This document shows, piece after piece, positions 17,388 to 26,509 of a stretch of 64,000 bases of DNA. This DNA is from Microbacterium croceum (lineage in GTDB: Bacteria; Actinomycetota; Actinomycetes; Actinomycetales; Microbacteriaceae). A program made the position numbers and the translations under genes. Where the stretch lies: positions 2,170,001-2,234,000 of the forward strand of contig NZ_JAHWXN010000001.1 of NCBI RefSeq assembly GCF_023091245.1, written 5' to 3'. A model generated the notes under the pieces. That model was not told the origin of the DNA. It worked only from the letters and a program-made list of their open reading frames with translations, and made no database searches. The first letter of the stretch is position 1, and each line of letters begins with the position of its first letter.

Positions 17388-19064
17388 ATGTCCATCCCCA
17401 TCGCAGAACCTGCCGCTCTCGAAGAGGGCACTCTCCGCGTCACGCCGCTCGGCGGACTCGCCGAGATCGGTCGTAACATGACCATGTTCGAGTACGACGG
17501 CAAGATCCTGATCGTCGACTGCGGCGTGCTCTTCCCAGAGGAGCACCAGCCCGGCGTCGACCTGATCCTCCCGGACTTCGAGCCGCTCCGCGGCCGTCTC
17601 GACGATATCGTCGGCGTCGTGCTCACCCACGGGCACGAGGACCACATCGGCGCCGTGCCCTACCTGCTCCGTCTGAAGAGCGACATCCCCCTGATCGGCT
17701 CCGGGCTCACCCTCGCCCTCGTCGAGGCCAAGCTCAAGGAGCACCGCATCAAGGCCTTCACCCTCACGGTGAAGGAGGGGCAGCGCGAGCAGGTCGGACC
17801 GTTCGACCTCGAGTTCGTGGCCGTGAACCACTCGATCCCCGACGCCCTCGCCGTCGCCATCCGCACGCCTGCGGGACTGGTGCTGGCCACCGGTGACTTC
17901 AAGATGGATCAGCTGCCCCTCGACGGCAGGATCACCGACCTGCGTGCGTTCGCGCGCCTCGGCGAAGAGGGAGTCGATCTGTTCCTGGTCGACTCGACCA
18001 ACGCCGACGTTCCCGGCTTCACACCGACAGAGCGCTCGATCGGTCCCGTGCTCGATCAGGTCATCGGCAAGGCCCCTCGCCGCGTCATCGTCGCGAGCTT
18101 CTCCAGCCACGTCCACCGCGTGCAGCAGGTCCTCGACGCCGCGCACGCGCACGGTCGCCGGGTCGCGTTCCTCGGGCGCAGCATGGTGCGCAACATGACC
18201 ATCGCCGAGCAGCTGGGCTATCTCAAGGTGCCGGACGGACTCCTGATCGACTTCAAGAAGGCCCGCGATCTTCCCGACGAGCAGATCGTCTACATGTCCA
18301 CCGGTTCGCAGGGCGAGCCGATGGCGGTGCTGAGCCGCATGGCGAACATGGACCACGCGATCGAGGTCAGCGAGGGCGACACCGTGATCCTCGCGTCCAG
18401 CCTCATCCCGGGCAACGAGAACGCGGTCTATCGCGTGATCGACGGACTCACCAAGCTCGGTGCGAACGTCGTGCACAAGGCGAACGCGAAGGTGCACGTC
18501 TCCGGGCACGCCGCCGCGGGCGAGCTCATCTATTGCTACAACATCCTGAAGCCCAAGAACGTGCTTCCGGTGCACGGCGAGTACCGGCACCTGATCGCCA
18601 ACGCCAAGCTGGCGCAGGACACAGGGATCGCAGCGGAGCGGACGATCATCGCCTCGAACGGCACCGTGATCGACCTCAAGGACGGTGACGCGCGCGTCGC
18701 AGGACAGCTCGACCTCGGGTTCGTGTACGTCGACGGCTCCACGATCGGTGAGATCACCGACGCTGATCTCAAGGATCGTCGCATCCTCGCCGAGGAAGGC
18801 TTCATCTCCGTCATCGTCGTGGTGGATGCCGCGACGGGGCGCATCATCTCGGGGCCGGAGATCCACGCACGTGGAGTGGCGGAAGACGACTCGGTCTTCG
18901 ACGACGTCACCCCGAAGATCGTGGCTGCGCTCAAGGAGGCGGCAGGCAACGGCGTTCGTGACACGCACTCGCTCTCGCAGGTCGTCCGTCGGACGATCGG
19001 TCGCTGGGTCAACCAGCGACTGCGTCGTCGTCCGATGATCGTGCCGCTCGTCATCGAGGCCTGA
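17388..19064 (+). CDS. rnj: Ribonuclease J
   Basis: Metallo-beta-lactamase/beta-CASP ribonuclease, 558 residues, with 5'-exo and endonuclease activity in RNA processing. LTHGHEDHIGA (about residue 78) is the zinc-binding H-x-H-x-D-H motif; later ligands are in VNHSIPDA and LATGDFK. The beta-CASP part contains MSTGSQGEPMAVLSRM and KVHVSGHAAAGEL, and the C-terminal domain closes the protein. A GAGGAGA ribosome site precedes the ATG by about 5 bases. A short hairpin directly before that site may regulate expression. Confidence 0.95.
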   Translation: MSIPIAEPAALEEGTLRVTPLGGLAEIGRNMTMFEYDGKILIVDCGVLFPEEHQPGVDLILPDFEPLRGRLDDIVGVVLTHGHEDHIGAVPYLLRLKSDIPLIGSGLTLALVEAKLKEHRIKAFTLTVKEGQREQVGPFDLEFVAVNHSIPDALAVAIRTPAGLVLATGDFKMDQLPLDGRITDLRAFARLGEEGVDLFLVDSTNADVPGFTPTERSIGPVLDQVIGKAPRRVIVASFSSHVHRVQQVLDAAHAHGRRVAFLGRSMVRNMTIAEQLGYLKVPDGLLIDFKKARDLPDEQIVYMSTGSQGEPMAVLSRMANMDHAIEVSEGDTVILASSLIPGNENAVYRVIDGLTKLGANVVHKANAKVHVSGHAAAGELIYCYNILKPKNVLPVHGEYRHLIANAKLAQDTGIAAERTIIASNGTVIDLKDGDARVAGQLDLGFVYVDGSTIGEITDADLKDRRILAEEGFISVIVVVDAATGRIISGPEIHARGVAEDDSVFDDVTPKIVAALKEAAGNGVRDTHSLSQVVRRTIGRWVNQRLRRRPMIVPLVIEA

Positions 19065-19128
19065 TCGGCTCACTCGATGCGGTCGCGCTTTCACGGCTGA
19101 CCGACATCGGGGTGTAACACCGCGGGCC

Positions 19129-19140
19129 TATGCTCGCGTC
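19129..19140 (+). promoter_or_regulatory. Leaderless-type -10 element for the GNAT gene
   Basis: TATGCT (19129-19134), 6 bases, then the ATG at 19141. Confidence 0.6.
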
Positions 19141-19635
19141 ATGCACACGGGATTCTCGACGAGGCCGGCGGAGCAGTCCGACGCCGTCTTCCTCGGTGAC
19201 ATGCTCGTGGAGGCGGCGAACTGGCGGGCCGGGGGCGTGCGGCCTCGTCATGAAGTGCTGACCTCGGCAGAGCATCGACGGTACATCGCGGGTTGGAAGC
19301 GCTCGGCGGACGACGGGCTGATCGCGATCGATGCTGACGGCATCCCGATCGGCGCGTCGTGGTTCCGGATGCTGCCCCAGAACGAACCGGGCTTCGGGTT
19401 CGTCGCCGCGTCGGTGCCAGAGCTCATCGTCGGCGTCCATCCGCTGTGGAGAGCACGAGGAGTGGGACGGATGCTGCTGCGCGGTGTCGTTCAACTGGCG
19501 GGCGCACACGGGCATGCGCGCATCTCGCTGAGCGTCGAGCGCGACAACTTCGCGCGCAGTCTCTACCGGTCAGAGGGCTTCACGGTCTCTGCGGAGGGCA
19601 TGCTCCGTGACACGATGGTGCGGCGCACCGGGTGA
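19141..19635 (+). CDS. GNAT family N-acetyltransferase
   Basis: A 164-residue acetyltransferase. Motif A is clear: ELIVGVHPLWRARGVGRMLL, with R-A-R-G-V-G matching the acetyl-CoA pyrophosphate loop, followed by ERDNFARSLYRSEGF typical of motif B. The substrate (protein N-terminus, antibiotic, polyamine or other) cannot be deduced. It lies alone between rnj and ftsK and has its own leaderless-type promoter. Confidence 0.85.
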   Translation: MHTGFSTRPAEQSDAVFLGDMLVEAANWRAGGVRPRHEVLTSAEHRRYIAGWKRSADDGLIAIDADGIPIGASWFRMLPQNEPGFGFVAASVPELIVGVHPLWRARGVGRMLLRGVVQLAGAHGHARISLSVERDNFARSLYRSEGFTVSAEGMLRDTMVRRTG

Positions 19636-19698
19636 GTCCGCGGCCACCTGGATCGTCGGATAGCCGCGTCATTACGGGGAGATGTCGGCGCCAGAGCG

Positions 19699-19710
19699 TA
19701 ACGTGAGGGC
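19699..19710 (+). promoter_or_regulatory. Leaderless-type -10 element for ftsK
   Basis: TAACGT (19699-19704), 6 bases, then the ftsK ATG at 19711. Confidence 0.55.
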
Positions 19711-22419
19711 ATGGCCAGGAGCACCACGAAATCTGCGCGCGCGTCTGAGAGCGCCCCGACACGCCCGAAACGGCAGACGGCTCCGAAGGCTCAACCGGCG
19801 CCCAAGAAGTACATCGACGAAGCCGACAAGCCGCCGCTCATCGTGCGGGCGTGGGGCGGATTGGCGCACGGCGTCGGCGGTCTGTTCCGAGCGTTCGGCC
19901 CTGAGACCCTCGAGAAGGATGATCGCCGCGACGGTTTCCCGTTCCTGCTCGTGCTTGTCGCCGTCCTCGGCGCGATCAACGAATGGTTCTTCATCGGCAA
20001 CGAGGTCGCTGCGAACATCAGCGCGTATTCCGTGGGCATGCTCGTCGGTCGTGTCGCCTTCATCCTGCCCTTGCTGTTGCTCCTTCTCGCCGGCTGGTTG
20101 TTCCGGCACCCCGCTTCCGTACATGACAACGGACGCATTGGCTTCGGTTTCGGCCTCTTTCTGATCGCGTTGGCAGGTATCTGCCATGTGGCCGGAGGGC
20201 AGCCGCAACCGCAACCTCAGATCACTGCCCTCAGCGAGGCCGGTGGCCTCCTCGGATGGCTGATCGGCGAACCTCTGTCGTATCTCACGACGGTCGTCGC
20301 TTACATCGTGCTGACGCTCCTGTGCGGTCTCAGCGTCTTGATCCTCACCAAGACTCCGCCGAACCGGATCGGCGCTCGCCTCGGCGACCTCTACGCCTGG
20401 ATGTTCGACGCCGAGCGCGCCGAGAAGCCGGCGAAGGAGGCCGCACCGGTCGACGAGGCCGACAAGGTCGACGATCCGGACGTGCTGCCCTGGTGGCGCC
20501 GCAACAAGACCGGTCGCGAGGAGGACCCCGACGACGGCACGCTCGGCTCGGATGACATCACTGCGCTGCTGTCGACCCCGGATGCCACGCCCGCCTACGA
20601 TCAGGCCGTGATCGTGGCCAACGCCCAGGATGCGGCGACCGAGATCCTCTCCGACGTCCGCTCGGTGACGGAGTCGCTCGCCGGACAGCAGACGACGGCG
20701 CTGCTCGACGACGAGTCGGACACGGGTGAGATGCCCGAACTTCCGGGCCTCGACGGCTTCGGCACGGAGGGGCCCGGGGACCGTGGCCCGCAGGCTCCTG
20801 TCGCTCCGTACATCCTTCCGCCTCCCGGGTTGCTCGTAGAAGGTCCCGCGCCGGTCGAGCGCTCCGAGGCGACGGACAAGGTGATCGAGCAGATCACGAG
20901 CGTGCTGTCGCAGTTCAAGGTCGACGCGAAGGTCACCGGCTTCTCGCGCGGGCCGACGGTGACGCAGTACGAGGTCGAGGTCGGCCACGGTGTCAAGGTC
21001 GAGAAGATCCTGCAGCTGAGCAACAACTTCGCGTACGCGGTGGCGTCGAACGATGTCCGCATCCTCTCGCCCATCCCCGGCAAGAGCGCGATCGGCATCG
21101 AGATCCCGAACGCCGACAAGGAGATGGTCGCGCTCGGCGACGTGCTGCGGTCGCAGGCTGCCCAGAAGAGCACCCACCCGATGACCATCGGCGTCGGCAA
21201 GGACGTCGGCGGCAACATCGTGATCGCGAACCTCGCCAAGATGCCTCACCTGCTGGTCGCCGGTTCCACCGGTTCCGGTAAGTCCAGCTTCGTGAACTCG
21301 ATGATCACGAGCCTGCTCATGCGGGCACGGCCCTCCGACGTGCGAATGGTCCTCATCGACCCGAAGCGCGTCGAGCTCACGAGCTATGCCGGCGTGCCCC
21401 ACCTGATCACGCCCATCATCACGAACCCGAAGAAGGCCGCAGAGGCGCTGCAGTGGGTCGTGAAGGAGATGGACATGCGGTACGACGACCTCGCGTCGTT
21501 CGGCTTCCGTCATATCGACGACTTCAACCGCGCCGTGCGGGCGGGAGAGGTCGAACTCCCGGTGGGCAGCGAGCGAGTGCTCAAGCCATACCCCTACCTC
21601 CTGGTCGTGGTCGACGAGCTCGCCGACCTCATGATGGTCGCCCCGCGCGACGTCGAGGACTCGATCGTCCGCATCACGCAGCTCGCGCGTGCATCCGGTA
21701 TCCACCTCGTGCTCGCGACCCAACGACCGAGCGTCGACGTGGTCACGGGCCTGATCAAGGCCAACGTCCCGTCCCGCCTGGCGTTCGCCGTGACCAGCGT
21801 CACGGATAGCCGCGTGATCCTCGACAGCCCGGGTGCCGACAAGCTGATCGGCCAGGGTGACGCCCTGTTCTCGCCCATGGGATCGTCGAAGCCGTTCCGT
21901 CTGCAGGGAGCGTGGGTCGATGAGAAGGAGATCGACGCGGTCGTCAAGCACGTGACCCGTCAGGCTCGTCCCGAGTACCGTTCCGACGTCCAGGAGGCGA
22001 TGGAGCCGAGCAAGAAGAAAGAGGTCGACGAAGACATCGGAGACGACCTCGAGCTCCTGCTCGCGGCCGCGGAGCTCATCGTCTCGTCCCAGTTCGGTTC
22101 CACCTCGATGCTCCAGAGGAAGCTGCGCGTCGGTTTCGCGAAGGCCGGCCGCCTGATGGACCTGCTGGAATCGCGCGAGATCGTCGGTCCCTCCGAGGGC
22201 TCGAAGGCCCGGGACGTGTTGGCGACGGCCGAGCAGCTGCCTCAGGTGATGGCCAAGCTGCGCGGGGAGGACTCGCCCACAGCCTCTGCCGCCCCCGCCG
22301 CCCCCCCTGTTCCCCCGCTTCCGACCGGGGTCGACCCGATCGAGGGGCAGTTCGACGGGCTGCCCGTCGTGGAGTCCGAGGGCGACGAAGACGCCTGGGG
22401 TCTGACGGGACGCGATTGA
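19711..22419 (+). CDS. ftsK: DNA translocase FtsK/SpoIIIE
   Basis: A 902-residue DNA motor that clears chromosomes from the division septum. After a basic N-terminus come about four membrane helices (residues 70-220), an acidic linker, the alpha/beta motor with Walker [10 protein letters not shown] (about residue 520) and Walker [13 protein letters not shown], and a C-terminal winged-helix gamma domain from about residue 775 ([18 protein letters not shown]) that reads KOPS-type sequences. The Pro/Ala-rich tail is unusual only in length. Its stop overlaps the pgsA start by one base. Confidence 0.96.
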   Translation: MARSTTKSARASESAPTRPKRQTAPKAQPAPKKYIDEADKPPLIVRAWGGLAHGVGGLFRAFGPETLEKDDRRDGFPFLLVLVAVLGAINEWFFIGNEVAANISAYSVGMLVGRVAFILPLLLLLLAGWLFRHPASVHDNGRIGFGFGLFLIALAGICHVAGGQPQPQPQITALSEAGGLLGWLIGEPLSYLTTVVAYIVLTLLCGLSVLILTKTPPNRIGARLGDLYAWMFDAERAEKPAKEAAPVDEADKVDDPDVLPWWRRNKTGREEDPDDGTLGSDDITALLSTPDATPAYDQAVIVANAQDAATEILSDVRSVTESLAGQQTTALLDDESDTGEMPELPGLDGFGTEGPGDRGPQAPVAPYILPPPGLLVEGPAPVERSEATDKVIEQITSVLSQFKVDAKVTGFSRGPTVTQYEVEVGHGVKVEKILQLSNNFAYAVASNDVRILSPIPGKSAIGIEIPNADKEMVALGDVLRSQAAQKSTHPMTIGVGKDVGGNIVIANLAKMPHLLVAGSTGSGKSSFVNSMITSLLMRARPSDVRMVLIDPKRVELTSYAGVPHLITPIITNPKKAAEALQWVVKEMDMRYDDLASFGFRHIDDFNRAVRAGEVELPVGSERVLKPYPYLLVVVDELADLMMVAPRDVEDSIVRITQLARASGIHLVLATQRPSVDVVTGLIKANVPSRLAFAVTSVTDSRVILDSPGADKLIGQGDALFSPMGSSKPFRLQGAWVDEKEIDAVVKHVTRQARPEYRSDVQEAMEPSKKKEVDEDIGDDLELLLAAAELIVSSQFGSTSMLQRKLRVGFAKAGRLMDLLESREIVGPSEGSKARDVLATAEQLPQVMAKLRGEDSPTASAAPAAPPVPPLPTGVDPIEGQFDGLPVVESEGDEDAWGLTGRD

Positions 22420-22994
22420 TGACCATTCCCCGGCAACTTCCCAACGCGATCACGGTCGCCCGTATCCCGTTGGCGGTCATCTTCTTCGTCGTGCTGTTGC
22501 TCGGCGGCACCTACGGCATCCCGAGCCCCGCACTCCGGTGGACGGCAGCGATCCTCTTCATCATCGCCATCTCGACGGACTGGGTCGACGGCTACCTGGC
22601 TCGCAAGTACGACATCGTCAGCGACTTCGGGAAGCTCTGGGATCCGATCGCCGACAAGCTCCTGACCGGAGCCGGTTTCATCGGTCTCGCGATCCTCGGC
22701 GAACTGCAGTGGTGGATCGTGCTGATCATCCTGGTGCGCGAGTGGGGGATCACCGTGCATCGGCTGGTGGTCGCCAGGGAGCACGTCGTGGCGGCCGCAT
22801 GGATGGGCAAGATCAAGACGGCATTCCAGGGCGTGGCTCTGGGGTGGGCGTTGCTCCCGTTGCATGGGCTCATCGGGCTCGGACCTTGGACTCTGATCAC
22901 CGCAGTGCTGATGATCATCGTGCTCATCCTCACCGTGGTGAGTGGGATCGACTACATCGTCGCGCAGGTGCGGGGCTCGCGGCAGAGGACATGA
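22419..22994 (+). CDS. pgsA: CDP-diacylglycerol-glycerol-3-phosphate 3-phosphatidyltransferase
   Basis: A 191-residue CDP-alcohol phosphotransferase that makes phosphatidylglycerol phosphate in the membrane. The catalytic signature D-G-x2-A-R-x8-G-x3-D-x3-D is present as VDGYLARKYDIVSDFGKLWD followed by PIAD. About five membrane helices are predicted. It starts on the last base of the ftsK stop and its own stop overlaps cinA by 4 bases, a conserved actinobacterial ftsK-pgsA-cinA run. The family also includes phosphatidylinositol-phosphate synthase; the N-terminal LPNAITVARI favours PgsA. Confidence 0.93.
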   Translation: MTIPRQLPNAITVARIPLAVIFFVVLLLGGTYGIPSPALRWTAAILFIIAISTDWVDGYLARKYDIVSDFGKLWDPIADKLLTGAGFIGLAILGELQWWIVLIILVREWGITVHRLVVAREHVVAAAWMGKIKTAFQGVALGWALLPLHGLIGLGPWTLITAVLMIIVLILTVVSGIDYIVAQVRGSRQRT

Positions 22995-23476
22995 CGTCGT
23001 CTGCGGCCGTTGTCCTCGACGCTCTCGCTCGACGGGGGTGGACGCTCGGCGTCGCCGAATCGCTGACCGGCGGATCGGTCAGCGCCGCGCTCGTCGAGGT
23101 GCCCGGTGCGTCTGCGGTGCTGTGGGGAGGGGTGGTCGCGTACGCGACGCCGATCAAGCATTCTCTGCTCGGCGTCGATGCGGAGCTTCTCGAACGCCAC
23201 GGACCGGTGCACCCCACCGTGGCGCTGCAGATGGCGGAGGGGGTGCGTCGCGCCGTGAGCATCGACGGCCTCGCCGCTGACGTCGGAATCTCGACGACAG
23301 GTATCGCCGGACCGGACTCTCCGGACGGTCAGCCGGTAGGGACGGTCCATGTCGGTGTGGTCACGCCTGAGGCGTCGCGCACAGCGGCGTTCCTGTTCGA
23401 TGGGAACCGGGCGCAGATCCGTTCTGCAACGGTCGACGTGGTGCTGCGCACGCTGTGGGATGTGCTCGGGGAATAG
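22991..23476 (+). CDS. cinA: CinA C-terminal family nicotinamide-nucleotide amidohydrolase
   Basis: A 161-residue single-domain CinA/PncC protein that deamidates NMN in pyridine nucleotide recycling. Motifs are VAESLTGGSVSAAL, WGGVVAYATPIKHSLLGV and GISTTGIAGPDSPDGQPVGTV. The N-terminal COG1058 domain found in longer CinA proteins is absent, as is common in actinobacteria. Its ATGA overlap with pgsA indicates co-translation. Confidence 0.93.
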   Translation: MTSSAAVVLDALARRGWTLGVAESLTGGSVSAALVEVPGASAVLWGGVVAYATPIKHSLLGVDAELLERHGPVHPTVALQMAEGVRRAVSIDGLAADVGISTTGIAGPDSPDGQPVGTVHVGVVTPEASRTAAFLFDGNRAQIRSATVDVVLRTLWDVLGE

Positions 23477-23617
23477 CCGGCGTCGCTCCGCCGTTACGAA
23501 TGATGTGCTCACATTCAAACCACAGAGTGCAGGGGTAGATTTTGTGAAAGCCAGTAGGACTAGACTGGCGATCTCGTCGGAGGAGACTCCGAATTCACGA
23601 TCCGGGAGGAGGTTCCG

Positions 23618-23926
23618 ATGATTCTTGTACGACAGGAAATCGGCGATGTGCTGAGGGACTTCCGCCTGCAGAAGGGCCGCACCCTCCGGCAGGTCGCGAG
23701 CAAGGCATCGGTGGCGTTGGGCTACCTCAGTGAGGTGGAGCGCGGCCAGAAGGAAGCGTCGAGCGAGATCCTCGCTTCTGTAGCCGACGCACTTGACGTG
23801 CCGATCTCGACCATCATGCGAGAGGTCGGCGATCGCATCTCCGTGCTCGAGGGTATCCAGGTCTTCCCTGACGTGGTTCCGGACGACCTGGTGGCCTCTA
23901 TCGAGCCCGAGCTCTCGCTGCGCTGA
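23618..23926 (+). CDS. clgR: XRE-family transcriptional regulator ClgR
   Basis: A 102-residue helix-turn-helix protein. The HTH covers about residues 18-72 (TLRQVASKASVALGYLSEVERGQKEAS), followed by a tail ending in LSLR. Sequence and position, between cinA and DUF3046-recA, match ClgR, the activator of clp protease genes in actinobacteria. Hydrophobic C-termini of ClgR proteins are recognised by Clp protease; here the ending is short and polar-hydrophobic. GGGAGGAGG precedes the ATG. Confidence 0.88.
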   Translation: MILVRQEIGDVLRDFRLQKGRTLRQVASKASVALGYLSEVERGQKEASSEILASVADALDVPISTIMREVGDRISVLEGIQVFPDVVPDDLVASIEPELSLR

Positions 23927-23948
23927 GGCGCGGGTTCTACGTTCCTCG

Positions 23949-24173
23949 ATGCGTCGAAGCGAATTCCTCCGCGCTGTGGAGTCGGAGTTCGGAACACGCG
24001 TGTCCTCTCTTCTCCAGGATCTGGTGCTCACCCCGCTGCGTGATCGCACGGCCGCGGAGGCCCTCGAGGCGGGCGTTCCCCCGCGGGACATTTGGTTCGC
24101 CTTGTGCGATGAGATGGATGTGCCTGAAGATCGTCGCCATGGTGCCGGGAGGCTCGAGCCGCGTAAGCGCTGA
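23949..24173 (+). CDS. DUF3046 family protein
   Basis: A 74-residue protein: [15 protein letters not shown], then [16 protein letters not shown] and [19 protein letters not shown]. This is the DUF3046 signature, found almost always between clgR and recA in actinobacteria. The pattern of two helices and a WxALC core suggests a small DNA- or protein-binding domain, but no function is known. TACGTT lies 5 bases before the ATG, so it may be partly leaderless or co-transcribed with clgR. Confidence 0.88.
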   Translation: MRRSEFLRAVESEFGTRVSSLLQDLVLTPLRDRTAAEALEAGVPPRDIWFALCDEMDVPEDRRHGAGRLEPRKR

Positions 24174-24227
24174 TCTGTACCGGTGTTCGATGTTTCCGGC
24201 TCCCAACCCGCCGTGATCGGCGTGTCG

Positions 24228-24243
24228 TCGAAGATGCGTTCGA
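24228..24243 (+). promoter_or_regulatory. LexA (SOS) box of recA
   Basis: TCGAAGATGCGTTCGA matches the mycobacterial/actinobacterial SOS consensus TCGAAC-N4-GTTCGA with one mismatch (G for C at position 6). It overlaps the expected -35/spacer of a promoter whose -10 could be TAGTCT at 24252-24257. It is about 200 bases before the recA ATG, implying a long leader. Confidence 0.75.
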
Positions 24244-24439
24244 ATCGGGCGTAGTCTTCTGCACAAGTGGTTCAGAGCTAGTGCTCTCCACCGTTCGTGG
24301 GCTCCTCGGCCGAATGTCGGAGGCCTCACATACGGTGAAGACATGGCCGATGAGCCATACGCCTTGTCGGAGAGTTTCTCCCAGCCGGGAGCGCCGCGAC
24401 AGCCTACAGGCGGCACCACGCGAGCAGAAGGAACACATC

Positions 24440-25489
24440 ATGCCATCACCTGCAGACCGCGAGAAGTCTCTGGAAACAGCTCTCGCTCAGATCGATCGCC
24501 AGTTCGGAAAGGGCTCGGTCATGCGGCTGGGCAGCGACGAGCGTGCTCCTGTCGCCGTGATCCCCACCGGATCCATCGCTCTCGACGTCGCTCTCGGCGT
24601 GGGGGGCCTGCCGCGCGGTCGAATCGTCGAGATCTACGGTCCGGAGTCCTCTGGTAAGACGACTTTGACCCTGCACGCGATCGCCAACGCCCAGCGCGCC
24701 GGCGGTATCGCTGCATTCATCGATGCCGAGCACGCGCTCGACCCTGACTACGCGGCGAAGCTCGGCGTCGACATCGACGCATTGCTGGTGTCTCAACCCG
24801 ATACAGGAGAGCAGGCGCTCGAGATCGCCGACATGCTCGTGCGCTCCGGCGCGATCGACCTGATCGTCATCGACTCGGTGGCTGCACTCGTGCCGCGAGC
24901 CGAGATCGAGGGTGAGATGGGCGACTCGCATGTCGGTCTCCAGGCACGTCTCATGTCGCAGGCGCTTCGCAAGCTCACGGGTGGGCTCAACCAGACCAAC
25001 ACCACGATGATCTTCATCAACCAGCTGCGCGAGAAGATCGGTGTCTTCTTCGGCTCTCCCGAGACCACGGCCGGTGGAAAGGCGCTGAAGTTCTACGCGT
25101 CCGTGCGACTCGACATCCGTCGGATCGAGACGCTGAAGGATGGCACGGATGCTGTCGGTAACCGTACTCGTGTCAAGGTCGTGAAGAACAAGATGGCGCC
25201 ACCGTTCAAGCAGGCGGAGTTCGACATCCTGTACGGAATCGGCATCTCGCGCGAGGGCAGCCTGATCGACTTCGGTGTCGAGCACGCCATCGTGAAGAAG
25301 TCCGGCTCCTGGTACACCTACGACGGCGATCAGCTGGGGCAGGGCAAAGAGAACGCCCGGACGTTCCTGCTGAACAACCCCGACATCGCGCTGGCGATCG
25401 AGACCCAGATCAAGCAGAAGCTCGGCATCGGTCCGCAGGTGGCAGCGGTTGCCTCGGCGGACGAGCTCGCTGAGCGTCGTCCGGCCTGA
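24440..25489 (+). CDS. recA: Recombinase A
   Basis: 349-residue RecA, the strand-exchange and SOS coprotease. Walker A is GPESSGKTT (about residue 67), DNA loop L1 contains [20 protein letters not shown] and loop L2 [34 protein letters not shown] begins the oligomerisation helix. AGAAGGAACA precedes the ATG. No intein interrupts the gene. A SOS box lies upstream and recX follows after 2 bases. Confidence 0.98.
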   Translation: MPSPADREKSLETALAQIDRQFGKGSVMRLGSDERAPVAVIPTGSIALDVALGVGGLPRGRIVEIYGPESSGKTTLTLHAIANAQRAGGIAAFIDAEHALDPDYAAKLGVDIDALLVSQPDTGEQALEIADMLVRSGAIDLIVIDSVAALVPRAEIEGEMGDSHVGLQARLMSQALRKLTGGLNQTNTTMIFINQLREKIGVFFGSPETTAGGKALKFYASVRLDIRRIETLKDGTDAVGNRTRVKVVKNKMAPPFKQAEFDILYGIGISREGSLIDFGVEHAIVKKSGSWYTYDGDQLGQGKENARTFLLNNPDIALAIETQIKQKLGIGPQVAAVASADELAERRPA

Positions 25490-25491
25490 TC

Positions 25492-26460
25492 ATGACCAGT
25501 GAGAGCGGGGGCGGACCGCAGAACTCTGACGAGCGGCTCGCCCCCGTTATCCCGCTGTTCGGCGGACGTGCACGCGCTCGCGCTCGCGTCGCAGACTCCG
25601 GCGAGGACGCGACGACTGGGCGCGGATCGGCCACCGGTGGCGGTCCAACCGCCGGGAGCGCGAAGGAACGGCTTTCTGGCAGAACGCACCCCGGACGAGG
25701 AGAGGTAGAGGCGTCGGACATCGCTGCGCAGGCGGCTCCCGTCGCGCCGCGGGGGACCGGCGATCCCGGGCTCTGGCGTTCGACCTGGGACGCGGCACCG
25801 CAGGGCGCCTGCCCCACTGATGCGCACGCTGATGGCGATCCGAGCGATCGGCATCCCGCGCGTGGGGGAGCACCGACGAAGAGTGCCCCGCGGCTGCGCG
25901 CGTTGAACGGTCAAGGCGGTCATGATGAAGATATTGCTGAAGGCCTCGATCCCGAGGAGACTCGGAAGATCGCGGCCGACAGTCTTGTCCGCAAACTCCG
26001 AACGCGTTCGTTGTCGATCTCCGAGGCCCGCACGGTCCTGAAGACGCACGGGCTCGTCGGCACTCAGATCGATGATGTGCTCGACGACTTCAATAGGCGG
26101 GGATATCTCGATGATGCCGCTCTCGCGCGCCAGCTTGTGGAGTCCGGTACGCAGCGCAAGGGTCAGGGGCGTGTCGCTCTATCTCGTGCTCTCTCGCAGC
26201 GGGGAATTCCCCGTGACGTGATCAACGCGGCGCTCGACGAGTTGCCCGACGATGACGCGGAGCGGGCGCTCGACTTCGCGCGGACCAAAGCCCGATCCCT
26301 CAGCAGGCTCGACCAGGAGACGGCTCTCCGGCGACTGGTGGGCCAGCTGTCCCGCCGTGGCTACAACGGGTCTGTCGCGATGACGGCCGCGAAGACCGCC
26401 TTGGCCGAGGCGACCTTCGGCGGTCGAACAAGCGGCGTGCGTTTCGTGGATTCCGACTGA
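25492..26460 (+). CDS. recX: Regulatory protein RecX with long N-terminal extension
   Basis: RecX binds and limits RecA filaments. The RecX domain spans about residues 155-315: KIAADSLVRKLRTRSLSISEAR, FNRRGYLDDAALARQLVESG and ALSQRGIPRDVINAALDEL are typical three-helix repeats. The first 145 residues are low-complexity, Gly/Ala/Arg/Pro-rich and without family similarity, so the protein is 322 residues against the usual 150-200. The ATG 2 bases after the recA stop is kept because no better internal start is evident; part of the extension may be untranslated. Confidence 0.88.
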   Translation: MTSESGGGPQNSDERLAPVIPLFGGRARARARVADSGEDATTGRGSATGGGPTAGSAKERLSGRTHPGRGEVEASDIAAQAAPVAPRGTGDPGLWRSTWDAAPQGACPTDAHADGDPSDRHPARGGAPTKSAPRLRALNGQGGHDEDIAEGLDPEETRKIAADSLVRKLRTRSLSISEARTVLKTHGLVGTQIDDVLDDFNRRGYLDDAALARQLVESGTQRKGQGRVALSRALSQRGIPRDVINAALDELPDDDAERALDFARTKARSLSRLDQETALRRLVGQLSRRGYNGSVAMTAAKTALAEATFGGRTSGVRFVDSD

Positions 26461-26472
26461 CGCCTTCTCGCG

Positions 26473-26509
26473 CTGACCCACGGGATCACGCTCGTACAAT
26501 GGGATCATC
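26473..26509 (+). promoter_or_regulatory. Promoter of miaB
   Basis: CTGACC (26473-26478), 16 bases, then TACAAT (26495-26500), a good sigma-A pair. The ATG is 9 bases beyond the -10, so the mRNA would be leaderless or nearly so. Confidence 0.55.

Noticed and set aside
24343..24657. ATG-started frame in the recA leader as a possible leader peptide or small gene.
   Set aside because: It runs into recA in another frame, has no ribosome site at its ATG and no family character past the first residues.
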